From: an uncultured Robinsoniella sp.
GTDB lineage: Bacteria > Bacillota > Clostridia > Lachnospirales > Lachnospiraceae
Assembly (NCBI GenBank): GCA_900540475.1
Contig: UQGG01000095.1
Coordinates: 1 to 14,332 of the forward strand
Reading direction: 5' to 3'
DNA: 14,332 bases
Shown: positions 1-6,477 of the stretch, one piece after another
Layout of the letters: every line of letters starts with the position of its first letter
Numbering within the stretch: position 1 is the stretch's first letter
The notes under the pieces: model-generated
What the model was told of the DNA's origin: nothing
What the model saw: the letters and a program-made list of their open reading frames with translations, nothing else
Database searches by the model: none
Program-made: the position numbers and the translations under genes

Positions 1-180
1 GCTCACTGCCCGCTTACAATCCGATGGGAGCCAGTCGAATTGTATCCGCCAAAAAACACTCCGGCAAGGTAAGTAAATGCTCAGCTCTGCTATACGCATT
101 CCAAACCAATGTCCTGGTCCGCCCCCTTCTCTTTCCGAGATAGCATTCGTTGATACAAAGCTGGTTTTCTCAGCATGTTG
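1..180. repeat. Left copy of a dispersed repeat, inverted relative to the right end
   Basis: The stretch at 96-137 is the reverse complement of 14198-14239 with 41 of 42 bases identical. Similarity continues at a lower level on both sides (about 46-176 here against about 14160-14290 there), including a shared CCGCCAAAAA block and a CTCAGC block at matching distances. No convincing reading frame runs through the copy on either strand. It looks like a multicopy intergenic element or a conserved structured RNA, not a gene. The bases from about 180 to 347 hold nothing I can identify. Confidence 0.7.
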
Positions 181-347
181 GGACCCTGAGGTTGTGGCAT
201 GCTGAACGCTATTGGAGTAAAACAACTGATGTATAGCAACTGATCTTGAGACCAGGAATTGTTATTTGTTCTGTGATCAGAAAAAGGAATAAACCTTCAT
301 CATACAGAGCAGTTGCGTTAACCACCTGAATTTTCTACCTAATTGTT

Positions 348-860
348 TTACCTGATTGTCTTCCCTGCATATTCATCTACAATGATTTCATAATCAATAT
401 TGTCGCCGGCAAACTCAGCTATGCCGTCATTTTTTCTCATCAGGACTTTTTTAAAGCCAACGCTCTCATACATTCTTTGTGCCGGTAACAAACCGGCGTT
501 GGTAGTTACTATTATTTTTTTCACATCACACTTCATGATTCTGTTGACAGCTTCCTGAAGCTGCATCTTCCCATAGCCTCTGCCTTTGTATTCTCTTTTA
601 ATACAATTATGCCCCACAGCTGCATACTCCGGCATATTTCTCGGATCCCAGGAAACCATTCCGATTGCTTCCCCATTTAAGGTAGTGATAAATCCGTATT
701 TATCTGCAATCTGAAGATTGTCATAGAAAAAATCATCAAACTCCTTCCAGTCGGCTCCCCAGCACTGAACCATTCTTTCATCAAACGAGTAGGCATCTGT
801 TAATAACTTGCATATGGTTCCTCTGGGGAATCCGCTCACTTTCCTGAATTCGATACACAT
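348..860 (-). CDS. GNAT-family N-acetyltransferase
   Basis: A 170-residue protein, the usual size for a single-domain GNAT enzyme that transfers acetyl from acetyl-CoA to an amine. The acetyl-CoA pyrophosphate-binding motif is visible as R-G-Y-G-K at residues 94-98, preceded by a beta strand with the H-N-C-I pattern. The C-terminal signature N-A-G-L-L-P-A-Q-R-M-Y-E-S-V-G-F-K-K-V (121-139) is the conserved GNAT helix that packs against the cofactor. The start is supported by GGAGG nine bases upstream of the ATG. The substrate cannot be read from sequence; a small-molecule amine or an aminoglycoside-like compound is as possible as a protein. It is separated from the next gene by about 120 bases and is probably transcribed alone. 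Confidence 0.88.
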   Translation of the reverse strand: MCIEFRKVSGFPRGTICKLLTDAYSFDERMVQCWGADWKEFDDFFYDNLQIADKYGFITTLNGEAIGMVSWDPRNMPEYAAVGHNCIKREYKGRGYGKMQLQEAVNRIMKCDVKKIIVTTNAGLLPAQRMYESVGFKKVLMRKNDGIAEFAGDNIDYEIIVDEYAGKTIR

Positions 861-981
861 AAAGCATAACCTCCTTTATTCCCCAGGCAACGATTCTGAC
901 AGATGTGTGATCACATCCATTTAGCAGCTGCTGCAGGGGTATTTGACTTAATTCGTTTCTTTCGCAAAGGTCTTCTCTTGG

Positions 982-1260
982 CTACCTGTAACTTTGTATA
1001 TCAATATTTTGTTTGACCTCTCTTGCCACAGTCAAACAGCCATTTACATGGAAAGATTCTTGTTCAAAAGAACTTGAGAAAACACGTGAAATCACTCTGG
1101 CAATATCGTCAACTGAACTTTCAAAACTTATTTTAGCCGCAACAGATTTTATTTCACTGTCAAATTCATCCGACGGTGCCTCGGGCAAAAGGTCATACGG
1201 ATTCCATTTATCTATAGCATTTTTTACAGCAATAAATAATATTTTCTGTTCTTTATTCAT
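982..1260 (-). CDS. Small protein of unknown function, DUF1871-like
   Basis: A 92-residue acidic protein without signal peptide or membrane segment. The N-terminal pattern (a helix, then D-K-W-N-P-Y-D-L-L-P-E-A-P-S-D-E-F-D at about residues 17-34) matches my memory of the DUF1871 family found in Bacillus and clostridia, whose members carry a W-[DN]-P-x-x-L-L-P motif followed by an acidic stretch and are all-helical. The function of the family is unknown. A GAGGAAG Shine-Dalgarno-like sequence precedes the ATG. An opposite-strand frame covers much of the same interval but has no family features. Family assignment is from memory, not a search. Confidence 0.7.
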   Translation of the reverse strand: MNKEQKILFIAVKNAIDKWNPYDLLPEAPSDEFDSEIKSVAAKISFESSVDDIARVISRVFSSSFEQESFHVNGCLTVAREVKQNIDIQSYR

Positions 1261-1322
1261 AGCATCTTCCTCTCATACAATATGAATTTGCTCCAAGCGA
1301 ATGCTCATTTTATTCAACTTTA

Positions 1323-1688
1323 TTATGTGTAAACGATAGTTCCAACCTTTATTTCTGATGCAGCACAGGAAAAAAGCAAGGTAGGAAGTGAGAAATCAAA
1401 GCCAAAACAAATAGAATCATTATATCCATTTATATTTTTCATTTCCCATACATCAGCAAGTTTGTGCTGAATAAAGGCATTTGACCACTTCGGCTGAAAA
1501 GCTTCTGTTTCTTGACAAACATTCGTGATAGTTATTTCAATTTCATCACTTTGTATATCCACTGAAAGAATTATGTAACAGTCTCTAAATACCATTATAA
1601 TTCTATCATATCCTGATGTTTTTTGATTATCAGTAACGCAAAGTATTTTAATGATACGTTCTCCCAACAAATTCTGTATATTTATCAT
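1323..1688 (-). CDS. Small protein of unknown function, DUF6334-like
   Basis: A 121-residue soluble, beta-rich protein with alternating hydrophobic residues. The central and C-terminal pattern (D-E-I-E-I-T-I, then W-E-M-K-N-I-N-G-Y-N-D-S-I, then a hydrophobic strand ending S-C-A-A-S-E-I-K-V) resembles the family I recall as DUF6334, small proteins scattered through Firmicutes and often found near toxin/immunity or SMI1/KNR4-type genes. No catalytic residues are evident. The Shine-Dalgarno is weak (GGCGGTG), but a TATAAT hexamer on the minus strand (1709-1714) lies about 21 bases upstream of the ATG, a plausible -10 for this gene. An immunity-like role is only a guess. Confidence 0.6.
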   Translation of the reverse strand: MINIQNLLGERIIKILCVTDNQKTSGYDRIIMVFRDCYIILSVDIQSDEIEITITNVCQETEAFQPKWSNAFIQHKLADVWEMKNINGYNDSICFGFDFSLPTLLFSCAASEIKVGTIVYT

Positions 1689-1778
1689 ATAGTATTAACA
1701 CCGCCTAAATTATAAAGTAGTTTACCATACAGCTTGCCTTTTGGCAGTTACACACTGCAAGTTGCTCATAATACATAG

Positions 1779-2126
1779 CTACAACCAAATCCCATTGTCA
1801 TAAGCATAATCTATTTTAACCGCACCCTCGCCTGTAGTTTCCCAACGGATAATATCTGAGACAAATTTAGGCGTTATAGGGTAAACCGTGTCAAAGGGCA
1901 GTAAGAAACGCTCCCATATTCCGCAAGACTTTATACCTTGAAAAATCGTTCCTTTGCTTACAATATATTGAATCGAATTTTGCATCGGATGCGATAAATT
2001 GGTTTTTTTATCAGCAGAAATGATATGCAATACAAACCTATCAGTATCATCATTTCTTGCTATATGCCAATAATATATTCTGTCCCCAACTGTGATTTTA
2101 CGTCTATGCTTTGTGCAAATCCCCAA
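1779..2126 (-). CDS. Hypothetical protein with a TTG start
   Basis: A 115-residue protein I do not recognise. It has a basic N-terminus, several beta-strand-like segments (R-I-Y-Y-W-H-I-A-R; F-V-L-H-I-I-S-A), a central G-I-W-E-R-F motif, and a C-terminal I-R-W-E-T-T-G-E-G segment. It has no signal peptide or transmembrane helix. No ATG fits the frame; a TTG codon is preceded by GGGAGG (minus strand, 2135-2140) with an eight-base spacer, a good Shine-Dalgarno that decides the start. About 90 bases separate it from the DUF6334-like gene downstream. The pair could be leftovers of a toxin/immunity or mobile cargo cluster, but nothing proves this. Confidence 0.6.
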   Translation of the reverse strand: MGICTKHRRKITVGDRIYYWHIARNDDTDRFVLHIISADKKTNLSHPMQNSIQYIVSKGTIFQGIKSCGIWERFLLPFDTVYPITPKFVSDIIRWETTGEGAVKIDYAYDNGIWL

Positions 2127-2271
2127 TATATCGCCCTCCCTTTTCTGTACGCAATCTATTTATAAAATTATACCATTAAGCCGCAGCCACTTCAAGCAAT
2201 GAACTGTAACCTTTTTGTGTTGATTAACGCAGGCTATTCCCCTCTTTTTGCCGCTCCACCTATCCAGCCTA

Positions 2272-2323
2272 TCAATGGACGGGTAGTATATTCTAACGAA
2301 AATAACCACCCTTAAACCATTGA
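2272..2323. repeat. 52-bp nested inverted repeat (stem-loop)
   Basis: Outer arms TCAATGG (2272-2278) and CCATTGA (2317-2323) are exact complements. Inner arms GGGTAGT (2281-2287) and ACCACCC (2305-2311) pair with one G-U. The AT-rich loop spans 2288-2304. There is no T-run after it in either direction, so it is not an intrinsic terminator. It may be a protein site or an end of a lost element. Confidence 0.45.
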
Positions 2324-2357
2324 CAGCTTGTATTTTTGCCGTTCCATTACGCTACCG

Positions 2358-2396
2358 AAAACGGGGAACAGGATAAAAAATCCTGCTCCCCGTTTT
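2358..2396. terminator. Strong intrinsic terminator, likely bidirectional
   Basis: A long stem (left arm AAAACGGGGAACAGGAT from 2358, right arm ending CCCCGTTTTT) with a single A-C mismatch and a short A-rich loop. It is followed by five T on the plus strand and has a run of A before it, so it can also end minus-strand transcription coming from the dehydrogenase gene that stops about 180 bases away. Confidence 0.75.
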
Positions 2397-2577
2397 TGTC
2401 TGCTTCATTATACGGCAAAATCGACTTCACTGGCGCATGGGTTATTATCAGACTTTGCGGGGCTACGCGCCCCACACCCCCGATCTCCCCCAAGAACAGA
2501 AAAATATCATTTAACCCCTTTACAATTTCCGTTTTACAGCAGAGGTGTCTTATTACTTTATTTCTTCCCCTGCAAAT

Positions 2578-3603
2578 TTACTTTTCAGGAGAAATAATGT
2601 ACTTTCCATTTGCGCGTAATTCCGGTTTGCTCAATACGTCTTCCAGGGATTCCAGTCCGCAGACTTCATAAATCATGCTGCTCACATCCAGGCGTTTGGA
2701 ATCAATCAGATCCAGAGCACGCTTTTGTGTGTATGGGTTGATAAAAGATGCTTTTAGCACCAGTTCCTTCTGGAAGACTTCAAATGGTTTCACTGAAATG
2801 GTTTCATCCGGCTTTGTCAGTCCGAACATCATAACCACCGCCTTATTACCAGCAATATCTACTGCCTGCTGAATTGTGGACGGCCTCCCCACACATTCAA
2901 TAACGGTATTGATCCAGGTCATGCCTGCGGCTTTCAATGTACCTTTTACATCTTCCCGTACTGGGTCAATGCAGATATCTGCACCCAGCTTTTCAGCCAC
3001 CGCTCTTTTATTCTCCACAGGTTCCAATAGAGCAACTTTAGCTGCTCCTGCCAGTTTTGCAAGCTGCATCATCAACAGCCCGATCATTCCGCCTCCGATT
3101 ACCACAACCTGGTGTCCCGGCTGAATCTCACACATGTCAATTCCATGCAGGCAGCAGGCAACCGGCTCCGCCATAGCCCCCTGTTCAAAGGATGTATTCT
3201 CCCCCAGCTGATATACCTGTCTTTCATTTACTGCACAATATTCCGCAAAACCTCCGTTTACGGTAGTACCGTATCCGATCATATTCTCACAGTAGTGAGC
3301 CACGCCATTTCGGCAGGGTTCACAGGTTCCGCAGTAACAATTGGGATCAATGCATACCCGGTCCCCTGCTCTGCAATTTTCCACTTCCGCTCCGGTCTGT
3401 ACCACTACACCTGAAAATTCATGCCCCAGAATCGTTGGCGGGGTTACTTCAGCAGCTCCCTTATCCCCCTCATAAATATGTACATCCGTACCGCATACTC
3501 CACATGCTTTCACCTGGATCAATACATCCCTGGGTCCGATTTCAGGCTTCTTCGCTTCTTCGACTCTTAAGTCATGCTTCCCATAGAACACTGCACTTTT
3601 CAT
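2578..3603 (-). CDS. Zinc-dependent medium-chain alcohol/polyol dehydrogenase, NAD-type
   Basis: A 341-residue cytosolic enzyme of the zinc MDR family (sorbitol, threonine or butanediol dehydrogenase-like) that oxidises a secondary alcohol or polyol to a ketone. Catalytic zinc ligands C37 (G-V-C-G-T-D), H61-E62 (G-H-E) and E146 are present, and the structural zinc site is complete at C91, C94, C97 and C105. The Rossmann fold G-G-G-M-I-G lies at about 170-175, and an acidic residue (E194) at the end of the second strand favours NAD over NADP. GGAGGAAG precedes the ATG. The gene diverges from a ROK regulator, an arrangement typical of sugar or polyol utilisation, so the ROK protein probably controls it. 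There is no sugar transporter beside it. The exact substrate is not readable. Confidence 0.9.
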   Translation of the reverse strand: MKSAVFYGKHDLRVEEAKKPEIGPRDVLIQVKACGVCGTDVHIYEGDKGAAEVTPPTILGHEFSGVVVQTGAEVENCRAGDRVCIDPNCYCGTCEPCRNGVAHYCENMIGYGTTVNGGFAEYCAVNERQVYQLGENTSFEQGAMAEPVACCLHGIDMCEIQPGHQVVVIGGGMIGLLMMQLAKLAGAAKVALLEPVENKRAVAEKLGADICIDPVREDVKGTLKAAGMTWINTVIECVGRPSTIQQAVDIAGNKAVVMMFGLTKPDETISVKPFEVFQKELVLKASFINPYTQKRALDLIDSKRLDVSSMIYEVCGLESLEDVLSKPELRANGKYIISPEK

Positions 3604-3685
3604 GATCTTCCTCCATTATTCATTCTTATATATAATACTTATGCGTAACACCTAATCATAAGTAGAGTATATAACTTAATATTCA

Positions 3686-3707
3686 GAATAACAATAGATT
3701 TTTATTC
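3686..3707. promoter_or_regulatory. Imperfect 22-bp dyad upstream of the dehydrogenase gene
   Basis: Arms GAATAA and TTATTC are exact, with partial symmetry inside (18 of 22 positions symmetric). It sits about 85-105 bases upstream of the dehydrogenase ATG. It is a candidate operator for the divergent ROK regulator. A possible dehydrogenase promoter (TTATGA, 18 bases, TATTAT on the minus strand) lies between it and the gene. Confidence 0.35.
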
Positions 3708-3751
3708 CAATATTTTGATTGATTTCTTGTCTATATTGCATAATAAATAAT

Positions 3752-3769
3752 TTTAAATTGCAATTTAAA
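3752..3769. promoter_or_regulatory. Perfect 18-bp palindrome, candidate ROK operator
   Basis: TTTAAATTGCAATTTAAA reads the same on both strands. It lies in the divergent dehydrogenase/ROK intergenic region on the dehydrogenase side of the MITE. ROK repressors of the NagC/XylR type bind AT-rich dyads of about this length. The AT-rich composition makes a chance palindrome somewhat more likely than in average sequence. Confidence 0.45.
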
Positions 3770-3795
3770 TTCAGGCATACTATGATATAAGATAC

Positions 3796-3959
3796 TAGAG
3801 CGTGGTTGAAAATTCATTCCTGCCATCTGCACGCTCCACTTAGCGGTATATTAGCTCCAAATTCAGGTTACATAGCCCGCTATGCGCCCATAATTTGGAA
3901 CTAATCTCCCACAAAGTGTGACGCACAGCTAGCAGAAAGCAATTTTCAAACACGCTCTA
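3796..3959. mobile_element. 164-bp MITE with GAGCGTG terminal inverted repeats
   Basis: Ends are GAGCGTGGTTGAAAATT (from 3798) and the complement of GAGCGTGTTTGAAAATT (to 3957), differing at one base. Each end is flanked by TA (3796-3797 and 3958-3959), consistent with TA target duplication as in IS630/mariner-type elements. Internal arms also pair: ATTAGCTCCAAATT near 3850 with its near complement ending at about 3904, and CTGC...CTGCACG...CACTT with AAGTGTG...CGCACAG...GCAG. The whole element can therefore fold into one long hairpin. It has no coding capacity, so it would need a transposase elsewhere in the genome. I recall similar elements in Lachnospiraceae. It separates the dehydrogenase promoter region from the ROK gene. 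Confidence 0.8.
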
Positions 3960-4065
3960 AAGCATTTTCATATTTCTTTTCATCAAACGAATGCTCCATC
4001 CAGGAACGCTCCCAGCGTATTTGCAGTCAGACCGATGAAATGAATAAAAGACGAAGGAGGGTTCT

Positions 4066-5196
4066 ATGAGCGATAAAGGAATGACAACGATGGCGGTCAA
4101 AAAAATTAATAAGAATAAAGTGTATTCTTTTATCCGGCAGGAGGTCACTACATCAAAACTTCAGATTGTCCAAAAGCTGCAAATGGGGCTATCTACTGTC
4201 AGCCAGAATCTAAAAATATTAGAAGAAGAAGGTCTGCTTGAAAAAAATGGCTACTTCGAATCTACCGGAGGACGCAAAGCCCAGGCAATCCAGATTCGCC
4301 GTACAGCCAGAATTTCCATTGGGATTGGAATTTTGAAAAAGATGGTTCATTTCGTAGCGATTGATCTCTATGGAACTGTCATTTTTGATTCCACACAGGA
4401 CATCCCTTATGAGCCTTCCCTTGATTACTACCGGCAGCTAGGTCTGGAACTTGAAGAATTTATTTCCGAAAATGACCTGGACCGCTCCTCTATCCTGGGG
4501 GTATCCATTGCCACTCAGGGGATTATTGCTCCCGATGGACAGTCCGTGAGCTACGGCGTGATTATGGATAATATTCAGATGAAATTGTCTGATTTTACAG
4601 AATTTATTACTTATCCCTGCCGTCTGGAACACGATTCCAAGGCAGCGGCATACCTGGAACTGTGGAACCATCAAGAAATAGACAGTGCCGTTGTTCTTCT
4701 GCTAAACCGCAATATGGGCGGCTCTGTCATTACAAACCGCCAGGTCCACCAGGGCATTCATATGCACAGCGGCATTATCGAGCATCTGTGTATTACCCCG
4801 GACGGACCTCTGTGCTACTGCGGATGCCGGGGCTGTCTGGAAACTTACTGTTCCGCCAACGCATTGGAAAATGCCTCCGGCATGGGCATTACAGCCTTTT
4901 TTCAGGAGTTGGGAAATGGTGGCTCCCGCTGCCGTCAGATATGGGACGATTACCTGAACCATTTGGCATTCGCCATCCGTAACCTGAATATTATGATAGA
5001 CGGTTCCATTATTATCAGCGGGTATCTGGTTCCTTTTTTTATCGAAGATGATGTAACCTATCTTCTGAATCAAATAAACTCCTCGTCTCCTTTTACCCTT
5101 TCCAGAGAACAGATCCTTCTGGGTACCCAGGGACAATATACTCCGGCAATCGGAGCTGCACTGTATTATATCCGTGAATTTTTGCAAAATGTATGA
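4066..5196 (+). CDS. ROK-family transcriptional regulator (NagC/XylR type)
   Basis: A 376-residue regulator. An N-terminal winged helix (about residues 15-75, with the recognition helix near S-T-V-S-Q-N-L-K) is followed by a ROK sugar-kinase-like fold. Visible are the phosphate-loop remnant D-L-Y-G-T (100-104), the L-E-H-D-S-K-A-A-A segment containing the catalytic-type Asp (D190), and the ROK zinc site: H240 with C250-Y-C-G-C-R-G-C257-L-E. ROK regulators bind a sugar or its phosphate and release DNA. GGAGG six to seven bases before the ATG fixes the start. The gene is divergent from the polyol dehydrogenase, its most likely target, and ends in a terminator, so it is monocistronic. The inducing sugar is unknown. 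Confidence 0.9.
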   Translation: MSDKGMTTMAVKKINKNKVYSFIRQEVTTSKLQIVQKLQMGLSTVSQNLKILEEEGLLEKNGYFESTGGRKAQAIQIRRTARISIGIGILKKMVHFVAIDLYGTVIFDSTQDIPYEPSLDYYRQLGLELEEFISENDLDRSSILGVSIATQGIIAPDGQSVSYGVIMDNIQMKLSDFTEFITYPCRLEHDSKAAAYLELWNHQEIDSAVVLLLNRNMGGSVITNRQVHQGIHMHSGIIEHLCITPDGPLCYCGCRGCLETYCSANALENASGMGITAFFQELGNGGSRCRQIWDDYLNHLAFAIRNLNIMIDGSIIISGYLVPFFIEDDVTYLLNQINSSSPFTLSREQILLGTQGQYTPAIGAALYYIREFLQNV

Positions 5197-5199
5197 ATG

Positions 5200-5247
5200 A
5201 AAGCCAACAGAAGCCCTATTATTAGCGCATATCTGCTGGCTTTTTTT
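5200..5247 (+). terminator. Intrinsic terminator of the ROK gene
   Basis: The stem pairs AAAGCCAACAGA with TCTGCTGGCTTT (one A-C mismatch) around an AT-rich loop and is followed by a run of T to 5247. It lies directly after the ROK stop codon and insulates the transporter promoter downstream. Confidence 0.8.
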
Positions 5248-5280
5248 GACCCATACCCAGAATGTGGCTTTTTGCGCGCC

Positions 5281-5309
5281 TTGACAAAGTAACAACTTTA
5301 CTATATGCT
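5281..5309 (+). promoter_or_regulatory. Sigma-A promoter of the osmolyte transporter operon
   Basis: A perfect -35 TTGACA (5281-5286), a 17-base spacer and -10 TATGCT (5304-5309). The start of transcription is expected near 5316, about 25 bases before the transporter ATG. GGAGG lies at 5329-5333. The promoter is strong by consensus, which fits a system that is held down by a repressor. Confidence 0.8.
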
Positions 5310-5324
5310 AAAAGTAGTTACTTT
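5286..5324. promoter_or_regulatory. Bipartite operator: two AAAGTN4ACTTT palindromes
   Basis: AAAGTAACAACTTT (5286-5299) and AAAGTAGTTACTTT (5311-5324) are two copies of the same palindrome, centres 25 bp apart. The outer arms CAAAGTAAC (5285-5293) and GTTACTTTG (5317-5325) are also exact complements, 23 bp apart. The first copy starts at the last base of the -35 and fills most of the spacer; the second covers the start-site region, so binding of both would block RNA polymerase. BusR of Streptococcus agalactiae is reported to recognise a bipartite site separated by 22 bp through a tetrameric coiled coil. The BusR-like protein at 8153-8794 is the obvious candidate ligand. Confidence 0.7.
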
Positions 5325-5340
5325 GAAAGGAGGCTGAAAA

Positions 5341-6477
5341 ATGATTCAATTTGAACATATTACCAAAGCCTACAAAACACAACGGGTTTTAACAGACGTC
5401 AATTTTACGATTGACAAAGGCGAATTAGTTACCATCATCGGTGAAAGCGGATGTGGGAAAACGACTCTGCTTAAAATGATTAACCGACTGATTAAGCCCA
5501 GCAGCGGTACCATTACAATCCATGGAAAGGATATTAAGAACATGGATGAAGTGGCCCTGCGCAGGAAGATCGGATACGTCATTCAGCAGACCGGTTTATT
5601 TCCCCATATGACTGTTCAGGAAAATATTGAACTGATTCCCAAACTGCAAAAGACAGATCCCGCAGAGCTTGCCGAGAACACGAAGCAGATGATGCAGATG
5701 GTAGGGCTTGACTGCGATGAATTTTTAAACCGCTACCCCACTGAGCTTTCCGGGGGGCAGCAGCAGCGCGTTGGCGTTGCAAGGGCATTTGCAACGAATC
5801 CGGATATTATTTTAATGGATGAGCCTTTTTCCGCACTGGATCCCATAACCAGATCCGATTTACAGGACGAGCTGATACAGTTACAGTCCAAGCTGAAAAA
5901 GACAATTGTTTTCGTAACCCATGATATGGATGAAGCCGTAAAAATTGCTGATAAAATATGTATTATGCGCAATGGTTCCATTCTTCAGTACGACACACCG
6001 GAAAATATTTTAAAGAATCCGGCTGACGAATTTGTCTCTCACTTTGTGGGGCAGAACCGAATCTGGTCCTCACCGGAATTTATCAAGGTATCTGATATCA
6101 TGATCGAAAAACCGGTTACCACAACAAAAGATATGTCCGTCTTAAAATGCATTGATAAAATGCGCCAGAACAAGGTTGACAGCCTGCTGGTAGTTGACCG
6201 GGACAGCAAACGGCTTTTAGGAATTGTTAAGGCAAGCCAGCTAAGAGGTGCAGCGGATAAAACACAGACTGCAGAAGTCTTCATGAAGCAGAATGTCCTG
6301 ACACTGCAGCCGGAAGAAAGCATCCTGGATACCATTAAGCTTGTTACAGAAAATCATTCATCTACTGTTCCTGTCACGAATGCGGACGGCATACTCGTAG
6401 GACTGATTACCAGAAGCAGTCTGGTAACAACACTGAGCCAGCAATATCTGGATGTGGGAGAGGAGGATGAAGAATGA
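5341..6477 (+). CDS. Glycine betaine/choline-type (OpuCA-like) ABC transporter ATPase with CBS domains
   Basis: A 378-residue cytosolic ATPase, the same length class as OpuCA. Walker A G-E-S-G-C-G-K-T-T is at 34-42, the signature L-S-G-G-Q-Q-Q-R at 136-143, Walker B I-I-L-M-D-E at 156-161 and the switch His at 194. A pair of CBS domains follows (about 250-365), ending in an acidic tail. CBS pairs in this family act as ionic-strength sensors (OpuA) or c-di-AMP sites (OpuC), so the transporter may be gated by osmotic state directly as well as through transcription. The ATG has AGGAGG seven bases upstream. The stop overlaps the next start by four bases (ATGA), so the two subunits are translationally coupled. 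Confidence 0.9.
   Translation: MIQFEHITKAYKTQRVLTDVNFTIDKGELVTIIGESGCGKTTLLKMINRLIKPSSGTITIHGKDIKNMDEVALRRKIGYVIQQTGLFPHMTVQENIELIPKLQKTDPAELAENTKQMMQMVGLDCDEFLNRYPTELSGGQQQRVGVARAFATNPDIILMDEPFSALDPITRSDLQDELIQLQSKLKKTIVFVTHDMDEAVKIADKICIMRNGSILQYDTPENILKNPADEFVSHFVGQNRIWSSPEFIKVSDIMIEKPVTTTKDMSVLKCIDKMRQNKVDSLLVVDRDSKRLLGIVKASQLRGAADKTQTAEVFMKQNVLTLQPEESILDTIKLVTENHSSTVPVTNADGILVGLITRSSLVTTLSQQYLDVGEEDEE

Larger units (their letters stand above)
2127..2577. other. Gene-free stretch with stem-loops
   Basis: No convincing gene lies in these 451 bases; short plus-strand frames here lack a ribosome binding site and family features. The stretch holds the stem-loop at 2272-2323, the terminator at 2358-2396 and a small GC hairpin GGGGC-TACGC-GCCCC at 2459-2473. 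The region 2440-2500 is more GC-rich than its surroundings and resembles sequence I associate with edges of clostridial conjugative elements, but that is a weak impression. It could be a scar of a lost element. Confidence 0.5.

Noticed and set aside
2328..2671. Plus-strand frames over the terminator and the dehydrogenase 3' end
   Set aside because: No Shine-Dalgarno, they cross a strong terminator hairpin and low-complexity proline-rich sequence, and overlap a solid minus-strand gene.
4021..4049. TTGCAG/ATAAAA as a ROK gene promoter with 17-base spacer
   Set aside because: The transcript would start inside the Shine-Dalgarno at about 4056, leaving no usable leader.
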